Below, one piece after another: positions 53,173-63,301 of a DNA stretch of 64,000 bases. The stretch covers positions 1-64,000 of the forward strand of contig JBBAAM010000003.1 in NCBI GenBank assembly GCA_041658245.1, read 5' to 3'. Every line of letters starts with the position of its first letter. The stretch's first letter is position 1. The translations under genes were made by a program, and so were the position numbers. Origin of the DNA: Fen-1258 sp041658245 (lineage in GTDB: Bacteria > Bacteroidota > Ignavibacteria > Ignavibacteriales > Melioribacteraceae). The notes beneath the pieces are model-generated. The model searched no databases and was not told the origin of the DNA. It was given only the letters and a program-made list of their open reading frames with translations.

Positions 53173-56100
53173 ATGCATCGAAAGATTTTTTACTTTTTGC
53201 TATTTCTAGCGCTTTGTCCTGTATTAATTAATGCAGGTACAAAGGGTAGAATCAAGGGAAAAGTAGTCGATTTGCAAACAGGCGAAGCATTAATTGGTGC
53301 CAACGTATTAGTAGTTGGTTCAACAGCTGGTGCTAATACTGATGTAAGCGGCGAATTCCTAATTCAAAATTTGGATCCTGGCGTATATACATTAAAAGCT
53401 TCTTACGTCGGATACCAAACAATTACTCTCTCCAATGTGAGAGTTAATGCTGACTTGACTTCGTATGTTTCATTTGAATTACCTAGTCAAGATATTCAAG
53501 TTGGTCAAGTGGACATTATTGCCAGGAGACCAATTATTCAAAAAGATAATACAAACGCTGTTAGAATTACAACGAACGAAGATATAGCTGCACTTCCAGT
53601 TCGTGGTTTTAACAGTTACTTTACCTTAATACCCGGTGTATCTACCAACAACGGTGAGTTCCACGTTCGTGGCGGTCGTTCTGATGAAGTTGGTTATTAT
53701 GTAGAAGGTGTTTCTGTAAGAAATCCTCGCGGTGGCGATAGAGCTGTAACAATTGCTCAAGATGCTATCGAAGAAATGCAAGTTCAATCCGGTGGTTACA
53801 CTGCAGAATTCGGCGGTGCAAACTCCGGTATAGTTCGTACAACATTTAGAAGCGGCGGCGCACAATTAAAAGCAAGTGTTGAATACATTACTGATAACGT
53901 TACTTTTAAGAGTGCTAAAGATGCTTTTGACGGTAAAAAAAGATTGGGAACTTACTGGTGGGGTTATGATGAAACCAGTGCTTCTTTAAGTGGTCCTCTA
54001 TTTGATCAAAGAATTAAATTCTTCTTTAACTTAAACTATATATTTAATAGAAGCGGTACCCATCCAGATCAATCTGCTATTAATCTTGGTAGTATTTGGG
54101 ATCAAACCCTTACTGATGCAGCTCAGAGAGATACTGTCAATTTCGTATTTAATAATGGTGCCCAACCAAAATCTGCAAGAAAATATTACACATTAACCGG
54201 AACACTGAATTTTGATTTCAGACCACTATTGTTCAGATTATCCGGTTCTTATTTTATTGATGAAAATAATTTCGACGCAACCGGACCATTTAATACAATG
54301 AATAACAGACCCGGTCAATATCAATCACATAACGGTACATTAAATTTGAAAATGACTCACGTTCTTAGTCCGAGTCTTTTTTATGAATTATCTGCCGGTA
54401 TGGTACTATCAAATTACAGGGAACAAGATGCTTTTATGGGTGATGATTTTTGGTCATATGGTGATAGCGTAGCCAATGCTGCCGCAGGATTTGTTTGGTC
54501 AAGATCACCACAAGATAAAGCTCTTAGTTATAAAGGTAGATTTGCTGCACCAAGGCAAATCACTATTTATGATTGGAGATTTAATAGAACAGGCGCTGTA
54601 AATGCTACTTATCAAAAGCAAGATTATAATTCTTTGTCATTCAATGGTGCTTTGAACTGGCTGCCAAGTAAATATCATACAATTAAATTAGGCGGTGAAT
54701 ATCAAAACTGGACTTTTAGAGATTACAGACCTGTAAGGGCAATTGCATATACAACACTCGCTCAGCGTGTTTATAATAATAGTCTTCCGGCTAACAACCC
54801 AAAAGGTCTAAGTCTCGATCAGATCAGAACCGATGTTCTTAGAAACGGTGGTGCTTCAATTTATGGATATGACTATTTTGGAAATAAATATGACGGAACT
54901 GATGATAAATTCCATGCTGCAAAAAAGCCTGTATTTGCATCTGCATATTTACAGGATAAAATTGAATACGAAGATATTATCCTCAACGTAGGTTTACGTT
55001 ATGACTACATAGATATTGATAATCTTCAGATGGCAGATCCAACCAGACCGGATCTTTCTATTAATAAATCTGATAATAGTTTATTAGCTGATGGGTGGGT
55101 AAAAGTGCCAACCTTTAGTGCTGTTAGTCCTCGTATTGGTATTTCATTTCCGGTTACTGATAGAACAGTCTTCCATGCTCAGTATGGAAAATTTGTTCAA
55201 CAGCCGGATCTAAACGAAACTTATACGGGTTATGATTATTATGCATGGCAATTAACAACCGGATTTTTCTTCAGTAATCAAGTTGGTTTAGGATTAAAAC
55301 CAACAAGAACAACAAGCTATGAATTAGGATTTTCTCAGCAGGTAGCTGATTTTATGTCTTTCGATATAACAGCTTACTACAAAGACATTAAAGATCTAAT
55401 TCAGATGGTTCCACAGGCAGTTAATATTGCTTCAGGCTATACAAATTATTATAACAGAGCAAATGTAGATTTTGCTACAACAAAAGGTGTTGAAGTAGCT
55501 GTTAATATGAGAAGATTCCAAAGAATCTCAATTAATGGCAGTATGTCATTCCAGGATGGTAAAGGTACAGGTTCATACCCGGCTTCTAACCGCGGTATTG
55601 TTGGTGCACCTGTTGTTGCCGGTCAACCATATACTCCAAAAAACATTTCTCCATTAGAATTTAACAGACCATTTATGACTAATCTTAACATAGATTATCG
55701 TTTTGGTGATAATGATGGTCCTTCGATTCTTCATAATTTTGGCATAAATCTTCTCTTGATTTATCAATCCGGACGTCCATTTACAAGAGCAATCGGTAAC
55801 CCGTCTCAAGTTGGTGTTTCTCGAAACCTTAGTGGTGATGCCAGATTTAGATCACCGGTTGAACCTTTAGGTTCTTCACAAATGCCGGATTATTTTAACA
55901 TTGATCTAAAAATTGACAAGTCGTTCACAATTATTGACAGATTAAGAGCTAATATCTATATAACAGTATTAAATCTATTAAATACAAAGAGTGCTACCGA
56001 AGTTTATCTATTGACCGGTACAAATACTGATGATGGATATCTGAGCAATCCTACAACCTATCAACAACAGCTTGCAACTAAGGGCCAAACTTATATTGAT

Positions 56101-56184
56101 ATGTATAAGTTATTGACTATTGATAGAAACGGATTGTGGACTGATTTGCGCCAGGTTAGATTAGGCATCAGATTAGAATATTAA
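53173..56184 (+). CDS. TonB-dependent receptor-like outer-membrane protein
   Basis: This is a 1003-residue protein. A signal peptide (1-20) precedes a carboxypeptidase-regulatory-like domain at about 24-110 (GRIKGKVVDLQTGEALIGAN, split). A plug domain follows at 115-225 (RGFNSYFTLIPGVST, FHVRGGRSDEVGYYVEGVSV, EEMQVQSGGYTAEFGGANSG). The rest is a 22-strand-type barrel ending in LRQVRLGIRLEY with terminal aromatic residue. SusC-like length and N-terminal domain suggest a surface-protein partner. The next gene, a T9SS-sorted protein, begins 31 bases later. The substrate is unknown. AAGGAG precedes the ATG. Confidence 0.9.
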   Translation: MHRKIFYFLLFLALCPVLINAGTKGRIKGKVVDLQTGEALIGANVLVVGSTAGANTDVSGEFLIQNLDPGVYTLKASYVGYQTITLSNVRVNADLTSYVSFELPSQDIQVGQVDIIARRPIIQKDNTNAVRITTNEDIAALPVRGFNSYFTLIPGVSTNNGEFHVRGGRSDEVGYYVEGVSVRNPRGGDRAVTIAQDAIEEMQVQSGGYTAEFGGANSGIVRTTFRSGGAQLKASVEYITDNVTFKSAKDAFDGKKRLGTYWWGYDETSASLSGPLFDQRIKFFFNLNYIFNRSGTHPDQSAINLGSIWDQTLTDAAQRDTVNFVFNNGAQPKSARKYYTLTGTLNFDFRPLLFRLSGSYFIDENNFDATGPFNTMNNRPGQYQSHNGTLNLKMTHVLSPSLFYELSAGMVLSNYREQDAFMGDDFWSYGDSVANAAAGFVWSRSPQDKALSYKGRFAAPRQITIYDWRFNRTGAVNATYQKQDYNSLSFNGALNWLPSKYHTIKLGGEYQNWTFRDYRPVRAIAYTTLAQRVYNNSLPANNPKGLSLDQIRTDVLRNGGASIYGYDYFGNKYDGTDDKFHAAKKPVFASAYLQDKIEYEDIILNVGLRYDYIDIDNLQMADPTRPDLSINKSDNSLLADGWVKVPTFSAVSPRIGISFPVTDRTVFHAQYGKFVQQPDLNETYTGYDYYAWQLTTGFFFSNQVGLGLKPTRTTSYELGFSQQVADFMSFDITAYYKDIKDLIQMVPQAVNIASGYTNYYNRANVDFATTKGVEVAVNMRRFQRISINGSMSFQDGKGTGSYPASNRGIVGAPVVAGQPYTPKNISPLEFNRPFMTNLNIDYRFGDNDGPSILHNFGINLLLIYQSGRPFTRAIGNPSQVGVSRNLSGDARFRSPVEPLGSSQMPDYFNIDLKIDKSFTIIDRLRANIYITVLNLLNTKSATEVYLLTGTNTDDGYLSNPTTYQQQLATKGQTYIDMYKLLTIDRNGLWTDLRQVRLGIRLEY

Positions 56185-56215
56185 TGGAATATTATAAAAT
56201 AGAGGAGAAAGCAAA

Positions 56216-59200
56216 ATGAAATTAATAAAAATAAGCTTTTATCTTGTTCTTACTTTAATTCTTTTAGGTACATTTATAAATGTACAGGCTAAAGGAGTTG
56301 AAGGAACAAAAGGTAAAGTGCTTAAGACTACCGGCTCTCCGGCTGCGACTAAGTTCAACATCAATAATATTTCTACATTTTTTCAAAATGATGGACAGTC
56401 GGATCTTTCTAACACTGGTGATTCGGGATTCCAATTCCCCATCGGCAGTGGTAAAACTGTATTCTTTGAATCCGGTTTTCTTTACGGTGGTTTGGTAAAT
56501 AAAGAATGGCGTGTAAGCGGTTCTACTTACAATCGCGGCCAAGTTCCTGGAAGAATTCTTCCTGGCGGTGTTGGTGAAAGTCCATCTTTACCAAACGTAA
56601 GAATTTTTAGAGTACGCAGAGACTATAAAGACCCTCAAGCAGATTATAGTAAAGAAATTCTAGATGAAAATAAAACCAAAGATGCAATCTACGCTCAATA
56701 TGATAAAGATTGGACAGAGTGGCCGGCAAAAAGATCAGCAGTAGATCCTAGTGATCAGGGAGCTCCATTTGATGATAAAGATGGTAATGGTTTTTACGAT
56801 CCTGCAAAAGATATTCCTGGAGTACCCGGTTCAGATCAAACTATCTTTTTTGTTGCCAACGATACTGATCCAACTCAATCACAAAAACTTTATGGTTCGG
56901 TTGGTCTGGGTCTTGAAATGCAAGCTACCATTTGGGGATATAATCAACAAACTGCCCTTGGTGATGCTCTCTTCAGAAAATATACATTGATCAACAAAGG
57001 CGGAAATAAAGTTGATAGTATGTATGTATGTATGTGGTCTGACCCTGATCTTGGCGGTGATGCCGGCGATGATTTTGCCGGTAGTGATACTACTTTGAGC
57101 TTAGGATTTATCTATAATGGCGATGATTCAGATCCATCTTATGGTCAGTATATTCCATCTTCAGGATTTGACTTTATGCAAGGACCGATCATTCCAGGAA
57201 ATGCTACTGATAAAGCCATATTTAAAGGTAAGTACAGAAGTAGTTATACGAATATGCCTATGACAGCTTTCTTTATGTTTACACAAAGTTTTCCTGTTTA
57301 TGGCGATCCTGCATTAGGCAGCTATCAAAACGGTGCTTTACAAGTTAAAAGACTTTTCGAAGGAAAAGTTGGTACTACAGGAACAAAATTTGTTGATCCT
57401 ACAACCGGAAAAACTACAAAGTTTTTCACGCCCGGTGATCCTGTAACAGGTAAAGGTTGGGTTGATGGTATTCTATTCCCCAAACAAGATCGTCGTATAG
57501 GCACAGTCTCCGGTCCATTTACATTAGCTGCCGGTGATACACAAGAAGTAGTAGTTGGTCAATTAGCGGCTGGAGGTGTTGCACCTGTAACACGTTTAGG
57601 TTCTGTTGCTAAATTAAAATTCCAGGATAAACAAGTTCAGAGAGCTTACGATAACTTCTTTGTTGTTCCATCATCTCCAAAAGCTCCAACTGTTTCTTTA
57701 GATCCAGTAACAAAGATTGGTAAAGCTTCTGAATTCGATCAAAAACTTATTATTGCCTGGGGTGAAGATGAAGCTGCTGTTAAACAAACAGAAGGCTATG
57801 ATAATTTGGGATATAAATTTGAAGGATATGTTGTTTATCAATTACCAAGCTTAACAGCTCAACTAACAGAAGGTAAAGTTGTAGCAACTTACGATCTTTC
57901 AACAGATCCCGGTACGGTTATCAGTGTTACCTTTGATCCTAATACAAACCAGGAAACAAAAACTGTAAGTAAATATGGTTCCAACAGCGGTATTAGTAGA
58001 AGCATAATAATAGATAAAGATTATATTAGAGGCGGTATACCGTTAGCAAATGGAACTCAATATTATTATGTAGTTTCTTCTTATGTTGTTCATTCAGATC
58101 CCGATGCTGTTCCAAACGTATTGGAAAGTCTATCTGCAAGAATTCTTGCTACTCCTCATTCACCTAATCCGGGTACTGCCTATACAGGTACAGCAGGGCA
58201 GAAAATTACAGCTACACATTCAGTTGGTGGAAGTGATGGTGTAGTTATTGCCAAGGTTATTGACCCATCAAAAGTAACAGGCGCTTCACACAGTGTTACA
58301 TTCAAAGATAATCCTGCAGGTGGTGTTTTCTGGACTTTGAAACGAGGAACAACTGTATTGCTAGACAATCAAACTAATCTTTCCGGAGATAATGATTATT
58401 TACTAACGGATGGTTTACAAGTTGTAGTTTCCGGTCCACCTGAGGGTGTAAAAGACTGGTCAATTTCTAAAGGTACTAGAAGATTCACTTGGGCTGGCGG
58501 TGCTGCTGGATTTGGATTGGAAGGATTCGAAGGAGCAGTTGGATACGCAAGTCCTAGATCATTTTTTGGTGATGGTGTTATGAAGGTTGGTCCCGGTGAA
58601 CTTAAAAATGTAGTTCTGAAGCTTGCAAAAGTCAATTCTACTGTTGATTATAATCCACCATTCGATTTAACTGATGCTAATATGTCATACGGTTATCGGT
58701 TCCTAAGAGGAAATACTGCTGCAGCTGCAAAACCTGAATTTGCTCCTTTTATTATTAATAAAACAGGCGGTTATGCATTCCAGAAATTTGAAAAGAACGT
58801 TCCTCTCTCAGCATGGAATGTTGATAATCCTGCTCAGCCAAAACGCCTTGCAGTGGCGTTCTTAGAGAACAACGCAGCAAATGGATTGGTAGATGGCAAA
58901 TACTGGCCTGGTGACTATACTAAATATGACAATACCGCTGGTTCAGGTCCAAGAGAATGGTTATTTATTTTAGATACGCCATACTCAGAAACTCAGGATC
59001 CGGTTATTGCAAGTGAGCTTATTGGAAGCGATGCACGTGTAATGTACTACATAACTTGGGCAAGAAGAGGAGCTGTGCCATTCTCACCTGGTGCCAGCGG
59101 AGACGATGAATTTCAGATTTTAGGAAATAAAGCGATTACAAAAACCGATGTATTCACATTCACATCTCCATCGGTTGTTACAAATAATCTTGATTTAGCA

Positions 59201-59527
59201 TTACAAGAAGTAGAGAAGATCAATGTATTCCCGAATCCTTATTACGGTGTAAATCCGCGAGAAGTTAATAAGTATCAGCGTTTCGTAACATTCAGTCATT
59301 TACCTCAAAAGGCAACGCTGCGCATATTCAACTTAGCTGGACAGCTTGTAAGAATATTACAGAAGGATTCTCCCAGCCAGTTTACAACCTGGGATTTAGT
59401 AAATGATAGTTCGTTCCCTGTTGCGAGTGGATTATATATAGTTCACGTTGATATGCCTGATCTGGGTACAACGAAAATAATTAAACTGGCTGTCATTCAA
59501 GAACAACAGATTCTTGATCACTTCTAA
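56216..59527 (+). CDS. Large secreted protein with T9SS C-terminal sorting domain
   Basis: This is a 1103-residue protein with a signal peptide (residues 1-26, ending NVQAKG). The main body is not assigned to a family. It is rich in Gly, Asp and aromatic residues, with a Ca-binding-like DDKDGNGFYDPAKD near 182. The last 100 residues form a type A sorting domain: INVFPNPYYGVNPRE near 1002, ATLRIFNLAGQLVRIL near 1032, and SGLYIVHVDMP then KIIKLAVIQ near the end. It is thus exported by the type IX secretion system and released or anchored at the surface. It is sandwiched between a TonB-like receptor and a PorV-like protein, co-transcribed. Confidence 0.85.
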   Translation: MKLIKISFYLVLTLILLGTFINVQAKGVEGTKGKVLKTTGSPAATKFNINNISTFFQNDGQSDLSNTGDSGFQFPIGSGKTVFFESGFLYGGLVNKEWRVSGSTYNRGQVPGRILPGGVGESPSLPNVRIFRVRRDYKDPQADYSKEILDENKTKDAIYAQYDKDWTEWPAKRSAVDPSDQGAPFDDKDGNGFYDPAKDIPGVPGSDQTIFFVANDTDPTQSQKLYGSVGLGLEMQATIWGYNQQTALGDALFRKYTLINKGGNKVDSMYVCMWSDPDLGGDAGDDFAGSDTTLSLGFIYNGDDSDPSYGQYIPSSGFDFMQGPIIPGNATDKAIFKGKYRSSYTNMPMTAFFMFTQSFPVYGDPALGSYQNGALQVKRLFEGKVGTTGTKFVDPTTGKTTKFFTPGDPVTGKGWVDGILFPKQDRRIGTVSGPFTLAAGDTQEVVVGQLAAGGVAPVTRLGSVAKLKFQDKQVQRAYDNFFVVPSSPKAPTVSLDPVTKIGKASEFDQKLIIAWGEDEAAVKQTEGYDNLGYKFEGYVVYQLPSLTAQLTEGKVVATYDLSTDPGTVISVTFDPNTNQETKTVSKYGSNSGISRSIIIDKDYIRGGIPLANGTQYYYVVSSYVVHSDPDAVPNVLESLSARILATPHSPNPGTAYTGTAGQKITATHSVGGSDGVVIAKVIDPSKVTGASHSVTFKDNPAGGVFWTLKRGTTVLLDNQTNLSGDNDYLLTDGLQVVVSGPPEGVKDWSISKGTRRFTWAGGAAGFGLEGFEGAVGYASPRSFFGDGVMKVGPGELKNVVLKLAKVNSTVDYNPPFDLTDANMSYGYRFLRGNTAAAAKPEFAPFIINKTGGYAFQKFEKNVPLSAWNVDNPAQPKRLAVAFLENNAANGLVDGKYWPGDYTKYDNTAGSGPREWLFILDTPYSETQDPVIASELIGSDARVMYYITWARRGAVPFSPGASGDDEFQILGNKAITKTDVFTFTSPSVVTNNLDLALQEVEKINVFPNPYYGVNPREVNKYQRFVTFSHLPQKATLRIFNLAGQLVRILQKDSPSQFTTWDLVNDSSFPVASGLYIVHVDMPDLGTTKIIKLAVIQEQQILDHF

Positions 59528-59544
59528 TAGACGGGAGAAAAAAA

Positions 59545-60567
59545 ATGAAAAAAATATATTTAAAATTATTTATACTGATTCTTACTGCCAGTGTTGCTTT
59601 TGCAGACGGCGGTGTTAGGAACGGTACAGGTGCTGCTTCTCAGCTCTTGATACCTGTTGGCGCCCGCGGAATCGCTATGAGTGGTTCCTCTGTTGCCGGA
59701 TCAAGCGGTTTAGAAGCACTATATTGGAATCCAGCAAACCTTGCTATTGAGAGCGGAACTAATGTTATGTTTTCTAATATGTCTTACATTGCAGACATTG
59801 GTGTTACATACTTTGGTGTATCTACTTCTTTAGAAGGTTTTGGTACAATAGCTTTTAACTTAAAATCATTATCAATCGGAGATATTAACGTTACAACAGT
59901 TGATAATCCGGATGGTAATGGTCAATCATTCAAACCATCGTTCATTACCTTGGGATTAACATATTCAAGATTGTTAAGTGATAGAATTTCAGTCGGATTA
60001 ACTCTGAACTATATTTCAGAAAGATTGGATCTAGTAACTTCTACCGGAGTTGCATTTAACTTTGGAGTTACATACAGAAACTTAGCAAATATTAATGGGG
60101 TTAATCTGTCAATGGTATTGAAAAACTTTGGACCGCAAATGAAATATGATGGGTCCGGATTATATATTGCAGCAACTCCTTCATCTCTTGAAAGAGGAGA
60201 AGTATACTACAAACGTGAAGCTGCAGCATTTGATCTTCCATCAACTCTTGAAATTGGTTTGAGTTATAATTACAATTTTAACTCATCTAACTCATTTCAA
60301 ATTGATGGTGCCTATCAGAATTCAAACTATTATGCTGATGAATACAAAGTTGGTTTAGAATATTCATTAAATAATAGTTTCTTTGTTCGCGGTGGATATT
60401 TATTTACCCCATCTTTCGATAATAAAGACTATAATATTTATGGTGTTACCGCCGGATTGGGTATTAAATATGACCTAGGTGGAACATTATTGAAACTTGA
60501 TTATGCTTTTAGACAAACTAAATTCTTCAACAGTAACCATGTTATTGCTGTTCAACTCGGTTTCTAA
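59545..60567 (+). CDS. PorV/PorQ-like outer-membrane protein
   Basis: This is a 340-residue beta-barrel with a signal peptide (1-21, ending VAFADG). The N-terminal mature part, GAASQLLIPVGARGIAMSGSSVAGSSG followed by LEALYWNPANLA, matches the PorV/UPF0164 pattern in which one FadL-like barrel starts with an aligned hatch. Later strands alternate hydrophobic residues (VGLTLNYISERLDL, FFVRGGYLFTP) and the last strand ends VIAVQLGF. PorV-type proteins help shuttle or display T9SS cargo, so its position after a T9SS cargo gene is meaningful. It is followed by a terminator, closing the operon. Confidence 0.87.
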   Translation: MKKIYLKLFILILTASVAFADGGVRNGTGAASQLLIPVGARGIAMSGSSVAGSSGLEALYWNPANLAIESGTNVMFSNMSYIADIGVTYFGVSTSLEGFGTIAFNLKSLSIGDINVTTVDNPDGNGQSFKPSFITLGLTYSRLLSDRISVGLTLNYISERLDLVTSTGVAFNFGVTYRNLANINGVNLSMVLKNFGPQMKYDGSGLYIAATPSSLERGEVYYKREAAAFDLPSTLEIGLSYNYNFNSSNSFQIDGAYQNSNYYADEYKVGLEYSLNNSFFVRGGYLFTPSFDNKDYNIYGVTAGLGIKYDLGGTLLKLDYAFRQTKFFNSNHVIAVQLGF

Positions 60568-60589
60568 AATCATATTCTATTATTTTCCA

Positions 60590-60619
60590 AAAACCCCGAC
60601 AACAGTCGGGGTTTTTTTT
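60590..60619 (+). terminator. Rho-independent terminator of receptor/T9SS operon
   Basis: AAAACCCCGAC and GTCGGGGTTTT pair perfectly around an AACA loop and are followed by a run of T (about 60611-60619). This is a strong intrinsic terminator 23 bases after the PorV-like gene. The A-run ahead makes it usable in both directions. Confidence 0.85.
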
Positions 60620-60743
60620 GTTAATCATATTTAGAACATAGCGAGACGGGTCGCAATGGTTGATGTTTTCCACATTGAGACACCCTAAGAAACAAACGAA
60701 CCTATCTGCAGAGCGTGTTGCACAACGCAAATTCTGTAAAACA

Positions 60744-60793
60744 CAACCTTCGAGGTTGACACATCGTTGGTGGTATTATAACCTCGAAGGTTG
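60744..60793. repeat. 14-bp inverted repeat
   Basis: CAACCTTCGAGGTT at 60744-60757 and AACCTCGAAGGTTG at 60780-60793 are exact inverse complements 22 bases apart. Each arm is itself palindromic in part (AACCTTCGAGGTT). No coding sequence. Probably a dispersed repeat; no run of T follows, so not a typical terminator. Confidence 0.65.
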
Positions 60794-60843
60794 CTTACCG
60801 ACTTCTGCAACAGACTCCCACGTGATATGAATAGGCGGGCAGG

Positions 60844-60904
60844 CAATATTGAATCTCTCTGGGATTAGCAATTTCAAACTTTTTCACACTATTAGCGGTA
60901 GAGC
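60844..60904. repeat. Decayed right end of a RAYT-type element (copy 3)
   Basis: The sequence from CAATATTGAATCTCT to CTATTAGCGGTAGAGCC closely follows the right ends of the elements at 50.2-50.8 kb and 52.1-52.6 kb (TTTCAAACTTTTTCACAC is identical to copy 2). No left end or transposase is visible here; the remnant shows that the family has moved several times in this region. Confidence 0.7.
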
Positions 60905-60964
60905 CATAAATAGTATTAGGTACATAGTACAATAATTTATGTATTTAATGAATAACTGAATGTC

Positions 60965-60999
60965 TTGATACTATAATTATAAATAAGTAATTATCTTTG
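60965..60999 (+). promoter_or_regulatory. Possible Bacteroidetes-type promoter before GWxTD gene
   Basis: TTG at 60965-60967 and TATCTTTG at 60992-60999 (TAnnTTTG) with a 24-base spacer, about 30 bases before the ATG at 61029. The spacer is longer than the usual 19, so this is weaker than the site at 48188. Confidence 0.35.
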
Positions 61000-61028
61000 T
61001 AAAGAAAATTATTAGTTAATAAACGGGA

Positions 61029-62417
61029 ATGCCTTCAATGAGAAAATTATTTTCATTCTTTTTAGTATTAATGACATTATCTACTTTAAGTTTTGCTCAA
61101 AATGATTTGGGCTTTGAATTCGATTATGCAAAATTTAATTATGATTCAACCTCTGTTTACCTTGAGTTCTATTATGAACTTAATCCTAAAAACATGCAGG
61201 TTTTCAGCGGCGATAAAGGTCAGATGATCGAGGCGATTGTACATATTGAAATGAAAAATTTAGTTACTAATGAATTCTTTATTAAGAAAGATTGGAAAGT
61301 TCAAGATTTAGTTGCTGCTACAAGTAATGATAGTGCGCTAAAATTATTGAGCGGAGTTCTAAACTTTGTAGTTCCGAAAGCGAAATATTCACTTCTTGTA
61401 AAAGTATGGGATTCTAAAAACCCAAATTTCAGCAAGACAATTAACGAAACACTTTTAATTGAACCGGTGAAATCAGATAAATTTTCAATAAGTGATATTG
61501 AATTAGCATATAATATTAAAACAGAAAATGTTGATCCGAATTCTATTTTTTATAAAAATACATTAGAAGTAGTGGCAAATCCGGCTATGATTTACACTAA
61601 TTCTTCTCCTGTAATGTTTTATTACGCAGAATTATATAACTTAAAACTGACGGATACTAAATCGGACTATTCATTACAAAAAATACTTTATAATAGTTCA
61701 GGAACACCTATTTATAGAAATACAAAAAATGTTAAACAAAGAAATGATGCAGTTGTTGAGTATGGAGTAGTCAATCTTTCAAAATATCCAACAGACTCAT
61801 ATAATTTTGTATTGAGTTTAATTGACCCGGCAACAAATCAAGCTTTTGTATCTTCAAAAAGATTTTATTTTTATAATCCGGGTGTAAAAGACACAAGCAG
61901 ATTATCCAAAGTTAATACCGGTGTATTAGGAAGTGAATTTGGTTTATTTACTAAAGATGAATGTGATAAAATGTTTTTACAAGTAAAATATATTGCAAGC
62001 GATCGTGAATTAAATCAATTTAAAAGTCTTGACTCACTTAAAGCTAAGAGAGAGTTTCTATATAATTTTTGGCGAAATAGAGACGCTGATCCCTCTACTC
62101 CCCGCAATGAATTTAAGGAAGAGTACATGAAACGTGTTGCTTTTGCAAATAGAAATTTTACTTCGATGATTAGAGAAGGATTCTTGACTGATAGAGGAAG
62201 AGTTACATTATTGTACGGCGAGCCTGATCAACGTGATTTTTACCCGAGTGATTCGCAAGTAAAACCATATGAAGTTTGGTTCTACAATGATATTGAAGGC
62301 GGTGTAAGTTTTATTTTCGGAGATGTGACCGGATTCGGTAATTATGAATTACTTCATTCAACAAAACGCGGTGAAGTTAAAGACGAGAATTGGATGAGAA
62401 GAATTAGTGGTAAATAA
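61029..62417 (+). CDS. GWxTD domain-containing secreted protein
   Basis: This is a 462-residue protein with a signal peptide (to about residue 24, ending STLSFAQ) and two beta-rich parts. The C-terminal 130 residues match the GWxTD domain: FWRNRDADPSTPRNEFKEEY near 355, REGFLTDRGRVTLLYGEPDQ near 383, and VWFYNDIEGGVSFIFGD near 413. The namesake motif here is GFLTD. The family is common in Bacteroidota and relatives and has no settled function; secreted or periplasmic location is inferred. It is 8 bases before an acyltransferase gene. Met4 at 61038 is an alternative start. Confidence 0.88.
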   Translation: MPSMRKLFSFFLVLMTLSTLSFAQNDLGFEFDYAKFNYDSTSVYLEFYYELNPKNMQVFSGDKGQMIEAIVHIEMKNLVTNEFFIKKDWKVQDLVAATSNDSALKLLSGVLNFVVPKAKYSLLVKVWDSKNPNFSKTINETLLIEPVKSDKFSISDIELAYNIKTENVDPNSIFYKNTLEVVANPAMIYTNSSPVMFYYAELYNLKLTDTKSDYSLQKILYNSSGTPIYRNTKNVKQRNDAVVEYGVVNLSKYPTDSYNFVLSLIDPATNQAFVSSKRFYFYNPGVKDTSRLSKVNTGVLGSEFGLFTKDECDKMFLQVKYIASDRELNQFKSLDSLKAKREFLYNFWRNRDADPSTPRNEFKEEYMKRVAFANRNFTSMIREGFLTDRGRVTLLYGEPDQRDFYPSDSQVKPYEVWFYNDIEGGVSFIFGDVTGFGNYELLHSTKRGEVKDENWMRRISGK

Positions 62418-62425
62418 ATATTAGT

Positions 62426-63301
62426 ATGCGAATTAAACATAGGTTTGAATATTTCCTTTTTATTTCTTTCGTAAAATATTTTCAATTAGTCGGATTAAAT
62501 AAAACCCGGCACAGTGCGAATATTCTTGGATATATTCTTTATTACTTAATTCCAATACGCAAGAAAGTTGTTAAGAACAATTTAATTATTGCCTTCCCTC
62601 AAAAATCAGAAACCGAAATAAAAAGATTAATTCTTAAAACATATCAGAATATTCTAATCACTTTCTTCGAATTGATGTATTTACCATTTGTTTCAAAGAA
62701 AGAAATTGATGAATCAATTATCGTACATGATATTGACATAGTTAAAGAGAAATTATCTAATCATAAATCAGCAATATTTTTAACCGGGCACTTTGGCGGA
62801 TGGGAGTTTTGTCTATCATCACTTTCTCAAAAAATAGGAAGACCATTTCAGCTATTAGCACAACCGCAATCAAATTCTCTAATCTCGGATTATGTAATGA
62901 AGGCAAGAAAAACATTTGGTAATGAAATTATTTTATCCGGTATTTCAGTACGCAAATTGTATGAAAATCTTAAAAATGGCGGTATTGTTGGAATTGCCGG
63001 TGATCAGCGCGGATCATATGAGGGACCTAGATTTTCTTTCTTTAGCAGACCTACGGCATTATTTACAGGCGCAGCAAACATTTCCTTAAAGACAAATTGC
63101 TTAGTAATTATGACTGCTTTTGAGCGCCAGTCTGATTATTCATATAAAGTTCACATTGAAGAGCTTAGCTTTAATAATTTACCGTATAGTAATGAAGATA
63201 AAATTAGAGAGCTTACTCAACGGTATATTTCTTTTTTGGAAAAATATATCAGAAAAAATCCGGAACAATATTTTTGGCTGCATAAACTTTGGAAATACTA
63301 G
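62426..63301 (+). CDS. Lipid A biosynthesis acyltransferase (LpxL/HtrB family)
   Basis: This is a 291-residue membrane-associated acyltransferase. The catalytic H-x4-E motif appears as GHFGGWE near residues 120-126. It is followed by RPFQLLAQPQ, IAGDQRGSYEGPRFSFFSRP near 190, and a GAANISLKTNC stretch with the usual conserved block. In Gram-negative bacteria this family adds secondary acyl chains to lipid A (KDO-lipid IVA). Length fits. Its TAG stop overlaps the GTG start of the following GT9 gene (TAGTG), indicating coupling. Another lysophospholipid acyltransferase role cannot be excluded. Confidence 0.9.
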   Translation: MRIKHRFEYFLFISFVKYFQLVGLNKTRHSANILGYILYYLIPIRKKVVKNNLIIAFPQKSETEIKRLILKTYQNILITFFELMYLPFVSKKEIDESIIVHDIDIVKEKLSNHKSAIFLTGHFGGWEFCLSSLSQKIGRPFQLLAQPQSNSLISDYVMKARKTFGNEIILSGISVRKLYENLKNGGIVGIAGDQRGSYEGPRFSFFSRPTALFTGAANISLKTNCLVIMTAFERQSDYSYKVHIEELSFNNLPYSNEDKIRELTQRYISFLEKYIRKNPEQYFWLHKLWKY

